Below are positions 1 through 7,662 of a stretch of 34,435 nt of DNA, piece by piece. The stretch covers positions 148,465 through 182,899 of the forward strand of contig NVUI01000002.1 of the NCBI GenBank assembly GCA_002733105.1, written 5' to 3'. The notes beneath the pieces were generated by a model. The model did not search any database and was not told the DNA's origin. It was given only the letters and a program-made list of their open reading frames with translations. The stretch is from Methylophaga sp. Lineage in GTDB: Bacteria; Pseudomonadota; Gammaproteobacteria; Nitrosococcales; Methylophagaceae. The position numbers and the translations under genes are program-made. Each line of letters begins with the position of its first letter. Position 1 is the stretch's first letter.

Positions 1-824
1 TGCTGATCAATTTGTCCTAACGATGACAACATACGCATTGCCAATGAATCTGCTGGCATTTCCATGCTGAACACGGCCACTGGTTGTTTACTTTTAATTG
101 CTGCATTCTCAGCGAGATTCATTGCAAAGGTTGTTTTACCCATCGATGGTCGTCCGGCTACAATGACTAAATCAGCTGGCTGTAACCCTGACGTTTGCAT
201 ATCAAAATCAGTAAACCCCGTGGATAAACCAGTGATTGGGCTATCTTGTTCAAACAACGTATCAATACGATCAACAACCCTGCTTAGTACTTCTTTAACC
301 TGAATAAAACCGCCGCCTCGTTTAGCACCTTGTTCTGCAATATCAAATACTTGTCGCTCAGCCAGATCCAACATCTCTTCACTGCTTCGACCTTCAGGAT
401 TAAAAGCAACATTAGAAATAGAGGTACCGATAGCAATTAATTGCCGTAAAACAGATCGCTCACGCACGATAGAGGCGTAAGCCACTATATTAGCCGCACT
501 TGGCGTATTATTAGCTAGCACACCTAAATAGGCTAATTCACCCACAGAACTAAGCTCATTACGCTTATCTAACCACTCAGCAAGGGTAATAACATCTACA
601 GGTTGTGATTGCTCAAACAGTTCGGAAATTGCTCGGAAGATCAGCTGGTGATTATGGCGATAAAAGTCATGCTCAACTAATAAGTCAGCCACTTTCTCCC
701 AACTACGATTATCAAGCATAAGACCGCCCAGCACAGATTGCTCGGCTTCAATAGAATGAGGAGGAACCTTCAATGCCTCTGTGGCTGTATCCTTGTAAGC
801 ATCAGGATATGTTAAATCTTCCAC
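1..824 (-). CDS. dnaB: Replicative DNA helicase DnaB, N-terminal part (runs off the left edge)
   Basis: Hexameric 5'-3' helicase that unwinds DNA at the replication fork and recruits primase. About 274 residues are visible. The N-terminal DnaB domain opens with VPPHSIEAEQSVLGGLMLDN, a hallmark of the family. The RecA-like ATPase domain follows, with Walker A GRPSMGKTT near positions 140-165 and then the FSMEMPADSL segment; the C-terminal third is outside the window. Two in-frame GTG codons could start it, at 833 and 824. The first follows directly on an in-frame TAG with no ribosome site. The second has AGGTGA about 6 nt upstream, so I chose 824. No ATG is available. It follows rplI, the usual gammaproteobacterial order, but a hairpin at 904-931 lies between them, so dnaB may be only partly co-transcribed. 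Identification is secure; the exact start is not. Confidence 0.96.
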   Translation of the reverse strand, partial: MEDLTYPDAYKDTATEALKVPPHSIEAEQSVLGGLMLDNRSWEKVADLLVEHDFYRHNHQLIFRAISELFEQSQPVDVITLAEWLDKRNELSSVGELAYLGVLANNTPSAANIVAYASIVRERSVLRQLIAIGTSISNVAFNPEGRSSEEMLDLAERQVFDIAEQGAKRGGGFIQVKEVLSRVVDRIDTLFEQDSPITGLSTGFTDFDMQTSGLQPADLVIVAGRPSMGKTTFAMNLAENAAIKSKQPVAVFSMEMPADSLAMRMLSSLGQIDQ

Positions 825-903
825 AGCAGTCACCTAAGTATTCAAACCCATTAATTAGACAGCTAAATCATTTTCACGACTTAGCTAAGTAGGGTAATAA
901 TAA

Positions 904-931
904 ATGGAGTCGCACTAAAATGCGACCCCAT
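904..931 (-). terminator. Hairpin between rplI and dnaB, possible terminator/attenuator
   Basis: The arms ATGG-A-GTCGCA (904-914) and TGCGAC-C-CCAT (921-931) form a 10-bp stem with one mismatch and a 6-nt loop. It starts 11 bases past the rplI stop. On the minus strand it is followed by TTTATTATTA, only moderately T-rich; on the plus strand by TATTTTT. It probably trims or attenuates the ribosomal-protein transcript before dnaB. Rho-independent activity is an inference. Confidence 0.55.
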
Positions 932-942
932 TATTTTTGTTT

Positions 943-1491
943 CTACGCTTCTTCTTGTTCTTTAGCAATAGCTTCAGCTTCTTCTAACGCTACTGCTTTT
1001 GCTTGTTGAGCTTCAGAAGCTTGTGCCTGCGCCTGAAGTTGAGCTTCAGAGGTGACATTGACTTTTACGCTAACAACTACATCTGAATGTAATTGAATAT
1101 CAATGTTATATTCACCCGTGTGGCGTAATGGACCACTAGGAAGTCGCACTTCATTGCGCTCAATATTGGCACCTGCTTCATTTAATAGATCAGCAATATC
1201 TGTCGCGCCAATTGAACCAAACAACTTACCTTCAATACCCGCGTTTGCCATGATGTTAACATCACCAGCAGCCACCAATTTTTCTTTACGTTGTTCAGCT
1301 TCCGCTTGCAACTTAGCTGCAGTTGCTTCAAGTTCTGCACGACGAGCCTCAAACACTTCTCTATTGTTTTTATTGGCAGGTAAAGCTTTACCTGTTGGTA
1401 CCAAGAAATTACGTCCAAAGCCAGATTTAACTGATACTTCATCACCTAAGTTGCCCAGTTTCTGTACTTTCTCTAGCAAAATTACTTGCAT
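943..1491 (-). CDS. rplI: 50S ribosomal protein L9, with a C-terminal extension
   Basis: Large-subunit protein that binds 23S rRNA near the L1 stalk. It begins [19 protein letters not shown] and continues with [13 protein letters not shown], both diagnostic of the N-terminal L9 domain. The long connecting helix (about residues 45-75) and the C-terminal domain ending near residue 150 follow. At 182 residues it is about 32 longer than the usual 148-150. The extra tail is rich in Ala, Gln and Glu, probably helical, and has no recognised domain. The start has GAGGAT 6-8 nt upstream. A small hairpin (GCAGT/ACTGC, 1508-1522) sits just before that ribosome site. Last of the rpsF-rpsR-DUF2232-rplI run. 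Confidence 0.97.
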   Translation of the reverse strand: MQVILLEKVQKLGNLGDEVSVKSGFGRNFLVPTGKALPANKNNREVFEARRAELEATAAKLQAEAEQRKEKLVAAGDVNIMANAGIEGKLFGSIGATDIADLLNEAGANIERNEVRLPSGPLRHTGEYNIDIQLHSDVVVSVKVNVTSEAQLQAQAQASEAQQAKAVALEEAEAIAKEQEEA

Positions 1492-1539
1492 CGTTCTATC
1501 CTCATTCGCAGTATAAAACTGCTTTTCAAGTCACTCGTC

Positions 1540-2448
1540 TCATTTCACTGAATGCCGACGAAAATTAAACCACTGTTCCAAAACACCTATCATTGCGAGT
1601 AAAACAACCATTTGCGGCATGACTACCACTAATAGTACATAAACGGCTACTAGCCAGAATTTATGTTTTTGTTGCTGCTTCACAATAGCATGTATCACTG
1701 ACAATCCTTGCAATGCAAAGATCACCAAAACTACGGGCAAACAATCCACCAGCACAGTAAGCCCTGCCTTTAATGGTGATATTTCTATCATCATCAATAC
1801 AATAGCTAACAATGCTGCAGCTTTACCAAGTCTCAATTGACAAAACTCGTCAGCAAAACCACCCGGATTAAATAATTTGGCTTGCCATGCTCTGCCAATC
1901 AATAATCCTAACAGCACATTAATACTGAGACTAGCAGCAAACAAGCCGGTCATCATGCCCGACAAACCAGATATTAGCGTTTGCATTTGCGTTTGATCCA
2001 ACTCCCAATTTTGCTGTTGAACCAACCTTTCCATAAAAGGCGCTAATATTTGTTGCCACCATGCTACTGGATCGGCCAATACCAAATGGGTGCCTAATAC
2101 TAACAATATGCCCAAACCGCCTACTGCTAATAAACTTGCAGCCAGTGACCGGGTATAACCTAATATTAACGCTGCACCTAACACAGGTAACCAGCTCAAT
2201 AACAAAAACAACCCAGAAATTAAATATTGTCCCAGCAACAACCCCGCTACTAATGTAAACAGGATTGTAATTGCCGCTACAACATTTATTCCTTCTTTTG
2301 GCCCCATACGCAATGTAGTGAGAGCAATTACACCACTGGCTAAATAGGTCAGTGGTGGCAACATTAAAGCTGCAATCGAAAGTAATGCTGCCGCAATGGC
2401 TGCTTGCCATCGGCCTTGTACCGCAAAATCTGCAATTCCACGTAACAT
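1540..2448 (-). CDS. DUF2232 integral membrane protein
   Basis: Polytopic inner-membrane protein of 302 residues with about eight hydrophobic segments, starting with one at residues 15-40 (AAIAAALLSIAALMLPPLTY). The pattern and the position between rpsR and rplI match the DUF2232/YybS-like family found there in many gammaproteobacteria, including pseudomonads. Biochemical function is unknown. A polar loop near residues 130-165 (LVQQQNWELDQTQMQTLISG) lies between membrane segments. It is 50 bp from rpsR and 48 bp from rplI on the same strand, so it is likely co-transcribed with the ribosomal genes. No catalytic motif is visible. Confidence 0.85.
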   Translation of the reverse strand: MLRGIADFAVQGRWQAAIAAALLSIAALMLPPLTYLASGVIALTTLRMGPKEGINVVAAITILFTLVAGLLLGQYLISGLFLLLSWLPVLGAALILGYTRSLAASLLAVGGLGILLVLGTHLVLADPVAWWQQILAPFMERLVQQQNWELDQTQMQTLISGLSGMMTGLFAASLSINVLLGLLIGRAWQAKLFNPGGFADEFCQLRLGKAAALLAIVLMMIEISPLKAGLTVLVDCLPVVLVIFALQGLSVIHAIVKQQQKHKFWLVAVYVLLVVVMPQMVVLLAMIGVLEQWFNFRRHSVK

Positions 2449-2498
2449 GCTTTCTTTACTTTATCTTTTCACAAGATGTTTTGAACAAAACCTATTAC

Positions 2499-2726
2499 TT
2501 ACTTATGCATATCACAGTAAGGGATCAAAGCTAAGAAACGCGCACGTTTCACACAAGTAGCAAGTTGACGCTGATAGCGTGCTTTAGTACCTGTAATACG
2601 GCTAGGAACAATTTTTCCTGTTTCAGTAATATAGTTTTTCAGTAAATTTACATCTTTATAATCAATTTGCTTAACACCTTCAGAGGTGAAGCGACAAAAT
2701 TTTCTACGTCTAAAAAAACGTGCCAT
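2499..2726 (-). CDS. rpsR: 30S ribosomal protein S18
   Basis: Small-subunit protein of the platform, where it binds 16S rRNA as a heterodimer with S6. Its 75 residues equal the E. coli length. The conserved blocks [31 protein letters not shown] and RYQRQLA are all present. The C-terminus reads YCDMHK where YTDRHQ is commoner, a small variation. It lies 18 bp downstream of rpsF with a clear AGGAG-type ribosome site, so the S6:S18 pair is co-translated. Confidence 0.98.
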   Translation of the reverse strand: MARFFRRRKFCRFTSEGVKQIDYKDVNLLKNYITETGKIVPSRITGTKARYQRQLATCVKRARFLALIPYCDMHK

Positions 2727-2744
2727 TATTATCTCCTAAGGTGA

Positions 2745-3095
2745 TTAATCGCGAGAGCGACGAGGTCTTTCATCTTCGTCTTTACGCATCATGGGTGATG
2801 GCTCAGTCACAGCCTCATCACAACTAACAACAAGATGACGAATAACGGCATCATTGAAACGAAAAGCAGTTGTCAATTCATTCAATTGCTCTACGTCACA
2901 TTCAACGTTCATCAAAATATAGTGTGCTTTATGTATTTTATTGATTGGGTATGCCAATTGGCGACGACCCCAGTCTTCCATACGGTGTACTACACCCTCT
3001 TTGCTAGTAAAAATCTGCTGATATTTTTCAATCATCGCAGGCACTTGCTCGCTCTGGTCAGGGTGGACCAGAAACACAATTTCGTAATGTCTCAT
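2745..3095 (-). CDS. rpsF: 30S ribosomal protein S6
   Basis: Small-subunit protein that pairs with S18 on the central domain of 16S rRNA. The N-terminus [19 protein letters not shown], the [21 protein letters not shown] block and the acidic/basic tail ([19 protein letters not shown]) are typical. The length of 116 residues falls in the usual 95-135 range. The acidic tail resembles the C-terminus that RimK glutamylates in E. coli, but this one does not end in a glutamate. First gene of the ribosomal operon, with GAGGAG just upstream of the ATG and its own promoter and leader in the gap after rlmB. Confidence 0.98.
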   Translation of the reverse strand: MRHYEIVFLVHPDQSEQVPAMIEKYQQIFTSKEGVVHRMEDWGRRQLAYPINKIHKAHYILMNVECDVEQLNELTTAFRFNDAVIRHLVVSCDEAVTEPSPMMRKDEDERPRRSRD

Positions 3096-3177
3096 TAGAG
3101 CTCCTCACGGTTTGAACAGCCTCGTCGTAATTATTACAAAAAGGCAAGGAGTATTACCTAATTCTCTCTAAGGTAAT
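3096..3177 (-). promoter_or_regulatory. rpsF leader: hairpin and possible S6:S18 autoregulatory site
   Basis: Two structures can be drawn in the untranslated leader on the minus strand. The first is a perfect 7-bp stem, ATTACCT/AGGTAAT (3153-3159 with 3171-3177), with an 11-nt loop. The second is GAG(G)CT pairing with AGCTC (3118-3123 with 3098-3102); its loop holds a CCG (3108-3110) and the GAGG ribosome site. Known rpsF leaders bind the S6:S18 dimer through a CCG-containing structure, so the second fold is a candidate autoregulatory site. I cannot score it against a covariance model here. Confidence 0.35.
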
Positions 3178-3182
3178 CCGAC

Positions 3183-3212
3183 ATTTTACGATACTTTATT
3201 GATAAATCACAA
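3183..3212 (-). promoter_or_regulatory. Candidate sigma-70 promoter of the rpsF operon
   Basis: On the minus strand TTGTGA (3207-3212) and TAAAAT (3183-3188) are separated by 18 bp. The -35 box overlaps the rlmB stop codon. This would place the transcription start about 80 bases before rpsF, upstream of both leader hairpins. Confidence 0.5.
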
Positions 3213-4028
3213 ATTACGTTGTCGACCAGCTTCAAATAAACATACGCCAGCAGCCACGGATACATTCAAACTCTCGGCCCCACCTTGCATGGGAATATAT
3301 ATCACTTGATCGCAGTGCTCTCTTGTTAAACGACGAATACCACGACCTTCAGCGCCCAAGATAATGGCTAAGGGCCCTTTTAAATCAGCAGCAAAAAGAG
3401 CGGTTTCACTCTCACCCGATGTGCCCACCAGCCAAATGCCTCTTTGCTGCAAATCGCGCAAAACACGCGCTAAATTAGTGACTTGAATAAAAGGTAATCG
3501 CTCCGCTGCACCGCTAGATACTTTTAAGGCAGTACCGGTTAAACTGGAAGCACGATCTTTAGGCGCAATCACTGCGTGTACTCCAGCAGCTTCTGCCGTT
3601 CTCATACATGCCCCTAAATTATGAGGGTCTTGGACACCATCTAAAATAAGTAAAAATGGCGATTCATTCAAATCATCAAGTAATTTATATAAATCAGCTT
3701 CATCCAGATTCGCTAAAGGCCGACAACGTGCAATGCTGCCTTGATGCCGGACATCAGGCATCAGCTCATCCAACTCATCTTTTGCCAGTTTTTTAGCTGT
3801 AATTCCATGCTGCTTAGCCGCCTTAACCAAGGCTGTGATGCGGGCATCTTCTCGTTCGTCAGCTAACCAAATTTCCAACACCCGCGTGACAGGCAACTCA
3901 AGTGCTGCCTGTATTGCATGCAAACCAAAAATCAAATCATCCCGACTTGAATTACTGGCTTCAGATTTGTTTGCTTTGCGGTGTTTGGTAGGCTTCGGCC
4001 TCTTGTCCTTCAATGACTGGTTTGACAT
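3207..4028 (-). CDS. rlmB: 23S rRNA (guanosine-2'-O-)-methyltransferase RlmB
   Basis: SPOUT-class (TrmH family) methyltransferase that modifies G2251 in the 23S rRNA P-loop. The N-terminal substrate-binding domain starts at DLIFGLHAIQAALE (about residue 31). The knotted catalytic domain carries all three SpoU motifs: DPHNLGACMRTAEAAG (about 133-150), ILGAEGRGIRRL (about 223-234) and IPMQGGAESLNVSVAAGVCL near the end. It is 273 residues, longer than the usual 243-250, because of a basic N-terminal stretch of about 30. The ATG at 4028 overlaps the 3' end of the upstream ompA-type gene by 68 nt and has only a weak ribosome site. The true start could be a later TTG or GTG, but no later ATG precedes the conserved domain. 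Confidence 0.95.
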   Translation of the reverse strand: MSNQSLKDKRPKPTKHRKANKSEASNSSRDDLIFGLHAIQAALELPVTRVLEIWLADEREDARITALVKAAKQHGITAKKLAKDELDELMPDVRHQGSIARCRPLANLDEADLYKLLDDLNESPFLLILDGVQDPHNLGACMRTAEAAGVHAVIAPKDRASSLTGTALKVSSGAAERLPFIQVTNLARVLRDLQQRGIWLVGTSGESETALFAADLKGPLAIILGAEGRGIRRLTREHCDQVIYIPMQGGAESLNVSVAAGVCLFEAGRQRNL

Positions 4029-4653
4029 AAATTTCTACTCGACGATTTAATTGGCGGCCAGCTTCTGTCTCATTGCTTGCTCTAGGTTCATGCTCACCTC
4101 GCCCAACGGTAACCAATCGACTTTGAGATATATCTTGTAATACAAAATAATTGATCACAGATTGAGCGCGATGGCGAGAAAGTTCCATATTATAACTCTC
4201 TGAGCCGACACTGTCGGTATGTCCTACCACATGTATGACTGTTCGTGGATAACGTACTAAAATATTAGCTACTTTTTGCAATGTAGGCATAAAAGCTGGT
4301 TTTAGTGCCGCACTGCCAAAATCAAATGATATTTCACTAGAGATATCAATTTTTAGTGTTTCATCTTCTAATCTTTGAATTTCTAAATCATGACGGTCTT
4401 GTTCTTCTGCTAGCGCTGCTTCCATTTCTTTTTGCTGATTATCCATATAATGACCAATACCAGCTCCTGCTGCTGCACCTACTGCAGCGCCGACAATGAT
4501 GCCGCCTTTATCATTTTCAACGGCATGTCCCAGTACAGCACCCACAACAGCACCTACAGCTGCACCTATTTTTGTTTTTTGGTTAGGATCATCCGTCGTC
4601 GCACAACCACTGATCAATGCAACCGTTACGGCAACTAATATTAATTTTTTCAC
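3961..4653 (-). CDS. OmpA-family outer-membrane lipoprotein with glycine-zipper region (YiaD-like)
   Basis: Predicted lipoprotein of 230 residues anchored in the outer membrane and binding peptidoglycan. A signal peptide ends in lipobox LISGC, with lipidated Cys17. Residues about 30-70 form a glycine-zipper (GAAVGAVVGAVLGHA, repeated as GAAVGAAAGAGIGHY). A charged, probably coiled segment follows (about 75-100). The C-terminal OmpA domain (about 105-215) carries HVVGHTDSVGSESYNMELS and LNRRVEIYV. The architecture matches E. coli YiaD. The start is GTG at 4653 with GGGAG 8 nt upstream. Its last 68 nt overlap rlmB in another frame. No partner gene beyond rlmB is evident. Confidence 0.9.
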   Translation of the reverse strand: MKKLILVAVTVALISGCATTDDPNQKTKIGAAVGAVVGAVLGHAVENDKGGIIVGAAVGAAAGAGIGHYMDNQQKEMEAALAEEQDRHDLEIQRLEDETLKIDISSEISFDFGSAALKPAFMPTLQKVANILVRYPRTVIHVVGHTDSVGSESYNMELSRHRAQSVINYFVLQDISQSRLVTVGRGEHEPRASNETEAGRQLNRRVEIYVKPVIEGQEAEAYQTPQSKQI

Positions 4654-4750
4654 TTCAAGTACTCCCGTTCTTGATAATTAAACTCAATGCTAGATCTAAG
4701 TCATTTTGCTGACTATACTGATCTTATAATATTTTACTGAGAAACACGTC

Positions 4751-5266
4751 ATGGAAACACAGTTTATTCCAGTCAACATTGCCCTACTGACTATTTCTGA
4801 TACACGTACTATAGAAAACGATACCTCTGGAAAAGTTCTCCGTGAGCGTATTTTAGCGGCAGGCCATCAACTAGCAGACCAACAAATCGTTATTGATGAT
4901 ATGTATCAGATAAGAGCGGTTACTTCACAGTGGATTGCAAAGGCGGAGGTTCAGGCCATCATCACCACAGGGGGGACGGGATTAACAGGCCGTGATGGCA
5001 CTCCAGAAGCGATAAAAGTTTTATTTGATAAAGAAATCGAAGGTTTTGGTGAATTATTTCGCCAAATTTCCTATCAAGATATTCGCACCTCTACTATTCA
5101 ATCGCGTGCTTTAGGGGGTGTAGCTAACGGTACCTTTATTTTCTGCCTGCCAGGATCTTCAGGTGCCTGCAAAACAGCTTGGGATGATATCTTGCAAGAG
5201 CAGCTTGATATTCGCCATCGTCCTTGTAATTTTGTTGAGCTGATGCCCAGATTATTGGAAAAATGA
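4751..5266 (+). CDS. moaB: Molybdenum cofactor biosynthesis protein MoaB/Mog family
   Basis: MogA/MoaB-fold protein of 171 residues, of the type that adenylylates molybdopterin before molybdate insertion. It has the ISDTRT opening (about 15-20), the TTGGTGLTGRDGTPE nucleotide-binding loop (about 72-86) and the FCLPGSSGACKTAW loop near residue 135. Whether it acts as MogA or as the inactive-type MoaB cannot be settled from sequence alone; length and N-terminus favour MoaB. Its stop overlaps the next ORF by ATGA, so the two are translationally coupled. A TATAAT box at 4725-4730 lies 20 bp upstream, without a good -35. No other molybdopterin gene is in the window. Confidence 0.9.
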   Translation: METQFIPVNIALLTISDTRTIENDTSGKVLRERILAAGHQLADQQIVIDDMYQIRAVTSQWIAKAEVQAIITTGGTGLTGRDGTPEAIKVLFDKEIEGFGELFRQISYQDIRTSTIQSRALGGVANGTFIFCLPGSSGACKTAWDDILQEQLDIRHRPCNFVELMPRLLEK

Positions 5267-5511
5267 TTTCAATTACGCTCTACACTACGGCAGGTTGTCA
5301 CCTTTGTGACCTAGCTGACAACCTGCTAAATGAAATATTAAACCACCATAAATTAACAATTAACCCAATAGAAATTGGCGATAATGATAACTTAGTCAGG
5401 CTATATGGCACGACAATTCCTGTCATAAAATTTGATGACAACAGCGAACTAAACTGGCCTTTTTCACAACAAGATATTGAAACAAAAATAGGACAGCTTC
5501 AATCTAGTTGA
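5263..5511 (+). CDS. Glutaredoxin-like thioredoxin-fold protein (DUF836 type)
   Basis: Small cytoplasmic thioredoxin-fold protein of 82 residues with the redox pair Cys12-His-Leu-Cys15 after the first beta strand (ITLYTTAGCHLC) and a cis-proline region TTIPVIKF (about 49-56). This is the usual form of the DUF836 glutaredoxin-like family. Substrate unknown. It overlaps moaB by 4 nt. A role in thiol redox or Mo-cofactor sulfur handling is only suggested by the coupling. Confidence 0.8.
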   Translation: MISITLYTTAGCHLCDLADNLLNEILNHHKLTINPIEIGDNDNLVRLYGTTIPVIKFDDNSELNWPFSQQDIETKIGQLQSS

Positions 5512-5515
5512 AACT

Positions 5516-5529
5516 TTCAAATATTTGAA
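5516..5529. repeat. 14-bp perfect palindrome TTCAAATATTTGAA
   Basis: Lies just past the glutaredoxin stop and 36 bp before the hydrolase start. It partly overlaps a second inverted pair, TTGAAA-CT-TTCAA, giving three TTGAA half-sites in a row. It could be an operator for the hydrolase or a small mRNA hairpin; there is no T-run to make it a terminator. Confidence 0.5.
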
Positions 5530-5565
5530 GCGTCAAAATACAAATACTAAATGTGGCGCCTATAG

Positions 5566-6456
5566 ATGAATCTGCCGGTAGTTTTGATTTCAATAATCGT
5601 TTTATGGGGAGGGGAAATAACCTTTTCGTCCGCTGCTGAAATGCCCCCAACACCAGGAGATAGATACGATATTGGTGGCTATCGACTCCATATTCAATGT
5701 ATGGGGGAAGGCAAACCTACGACTATCATTGATACCGGGCTAGGTGATGACTCCTCCGATTGGCAAATCATTCTTCAGCAATCATCTCAATTAACCCGAA
5801 CATGCCTATATGACCGGGCAGGTTATGGCTGGAGTGACTATGGCCCTAGGCCTCGCAATAGTAGGCGTATTGCCTATGAACTAGGCTTACTTCTTCAGGC
5901 GGCAAAAATCCCTCCGCCTTATATATTGGTAGGCCATTCATTTGGCGGTTTTAATCTTCGCTTATTTGCCGCATCACATCCCAATGATATTGCTGGCTTA
6001 ATACTTGTTGAGTCCTCTCATGAACGACAATATGAGCGATTAAATATAAAATTACCGCCCCCTTATAAAGGTCGCCGTAATATTGTTATTACCCCCATAC
6101 AAACACCTAATAGCTCAGACAAGAATAAGCACCAGCTATTACGTGATCATGCCTATAGAACGGCTGGTGAAGAAATTGCTGCTTTGTATGAGAGTTCACG
6201 TCAGGTGCAACGTTTTGGCCACATTCCAACCGTGCCATTGATCGTCATCAGTCGCGGAAAACCGGAATGGTCTGGCAATGCCAAAGCGCAACAACGGGAA
6301 AAAATCTGGATAGAATTACAACAAGATCTGACTCACTTATCACCTCTCAGTCAACATATTTTTGCTCATCACAGTGGACATGATATTCCTCAGCAGCAAC
6401 CTGAAATTATTATTGAAGCGATTAGTACAATGATTAATCTTGTCCAAAGGCGATGA
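5566..6456 (+). CDS. Secreted alpha/beta-fold hydrolase
   Basis: Predicted periplasmic or secreted hydrolase of 296 residues. A signal peptide spans about residues 1-24 (hydrophobic VVLISIIVLWGG, cut near SSAA). The nucleophile elbow is GHSFGG with Ser125, preceded by the YDRAGYGWSD strand-loop (about 82-91) typical of this superfamily. The likely catalytic histidine is His272 in HHSGHDIP. The acid residue is uncertain; the usual strand reads PLIVISRGKPEW. Substrate cannot be named; an esterase is the safest description. It is 54 bp downstream of the glutaredoxin gene and 53 bp upstream of rnd, so it may be separately expressed. An AT-rich palindrome lies in its upstream gap. Confidence 0.85.
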   Translation: MNLPVVLISIIVLWGGEITFSSAAEMPPTPGDRYDIGGYRLHIQCMGEGKPTTIIDTGLGDDSSDWQIILQQSSQLTRTCLYDRAGYGWSDYGPRPRNSRRIAYELGLLLQAAKIPPPYILVGHSFGGFNLRLFAASHPNDIAGLILVESSHERQYERLNIKLPPPYKGRRNIVITPIQTPNSSDKNKHQLLRDHAYRTAGEEIAALYESSRQVQRFGHIPTVPLIVISRGKPEWSGNAKAQQREKIWIELQQDLTHLSPLSQHIFAHHSGHDIPQQQPEIIIEAISTMINLVQRR

Positions 6457-6509
6457 GTTTCCATTAAAACCTCGTTATACTGTTTTCTTTAATTTTACAG
6501 ATAGCTAAA

Positions 6510-7658
6510 ATGACCATTGAATACATTGATACTAAAGCTGAATTAATTCGTTTTTGCCAGCTGATATCTGAGACGACATGGATAACAGTTGACACTGAAT
6601 TTTTACGCGAAAAAACCTACTATCCTCAGCTCTGCTTAATTCAAGTGGCAACAGACAATCATATTGCCTGCATTGATCCTATCGCTTTGTCTGACTTACA
6701 ACCTCTTTTAGATATTATTTATAATCCAAATATCACTATTGTTTTCCATGCAGCACGCCAAGATCTAGAATTATTTTATCTACTTTGTGGCGCCGTGCCG
6801 ACCAATGTATTTGACACCCAGTTAGCGGCAACAGTATTAGGCTATGGCGATCAAATTGGTTACGGTAATTTAGTCAAACAATGCATCAATGTTGATCTTG
6901 ATAAAGCGCACTCTCGAACCGACTGGACTAAACGTCCTCTAGAACAAGCACAAATTGACTATGCTGCTGATGATGTTCGATATTTACGTGATGTTTATAA
7001 ACTACTTTGCCAACAACTTTCCGAAAAAAATCGTACTCACTGGCTGAATGAAGATTTTGCTATTTTGACCAATACTGATACTTATAAACCTGAGCCCAAC
7101 AATATTTGGCGGAAAGTCAAAGGTGTTGGCCGCTTAAAAGGTGTTCAATTAGCCATACTGCAACGGCTTGCTGCATGGCGCGAACACCATGCAATAAAAG
7201 CTGATAAACCACGACGTTGGATACTAAAAGACGACATATTGATTGATCTTGCTAAACTGGCACCCGATTCTATTGATAAATTTAGCATTATCAGAGGGCT
7301 CGAACAACGCACAATTGAGCGTAATGGCCAAATCCTTCTAGACCAGATTAAACAAGCAAAAACATCTGATAAAGATCTCTGGCCAACCTTAACTAAACCA
7401 CAAGCTTTAAGTCGTCAACAAGATGCTGTTGTTGATGCATTGATGGCATTGCTAAGAAAATATTGTGAAGATCAATCTATTGCCCCTGCCGCCGTTGCCA
7501 CTCGTAAAGAGATAGAACGCATGGTCGGTGGTGAAACCAAATTAGCTATTTTGCAGGGATGGCGCAATGAAATAGTAGGTCATCATTTACAAGATTTTCT
7601 CAATGGCAAACTATCTATTACTGCCAATTCAATTCAATTAAATACACAAAGAGGATAA
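6510..7658 (+). CDS. rnd: Ribonuclease D
   Basis: 3'-5' exoribonuclease that trims tRNA precursors and small stable RNAs. The DEDDy catalytic set is complete: Asp28 and Glu30 in VDTEFLREKTYYPQL, Asp85 in FHAARQDLEL, and Tyr151/Asp155 in DYAADDVRYL. An HRDC domain occupies about residues 210-290 (LAAWREHHAIKADKPRRWIL). At 382 residues it is the normal length. It sits 4 bp ahead of the PfkB kinase, and the shared spacing implies one transcript. Confidence 0.96.
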   Translation: MTIEYIDTKAELIRFCQLISETTWITVDTEFLREKTYYPQLCLIQVATDNHIACIDPIALSDLQPLLDIIYNPNITIVFHAARQDLELFYLLCGAVPTNVFDTQLAATVLGYGDQIGYGNLVKQCINVDLDKAHSRTDWTKRPLEQAQIDYAADDVRYLRDVYKLLCQQLSEKNRTHWLNEDFAILTNTDTYKPEPNNIWRKVKGVGRLKGVQLAILQRLAAWREHHAIKADKPRRWILKDDILIDLAKLAPDSIDKFSIIRGLEQRTIERNGQILLDQIKQAKTSDKDLWPTLTKPQALSRQQDAVVDALMALLRKYCEDQSIAPAAVATRKEIERMVGGETKLAILQGWRNEIVGHHLQDFLNGKLSITANSIQLNTQRG

Positions 7659-7662
7659 CCCT

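Noticed and set aside
1103-1516. 137-codon plus-strand reading frame opposite rplI
   Set aside because: Antisense to a certain ribosomal protein gene; no ribosome site and no recognisable domain.
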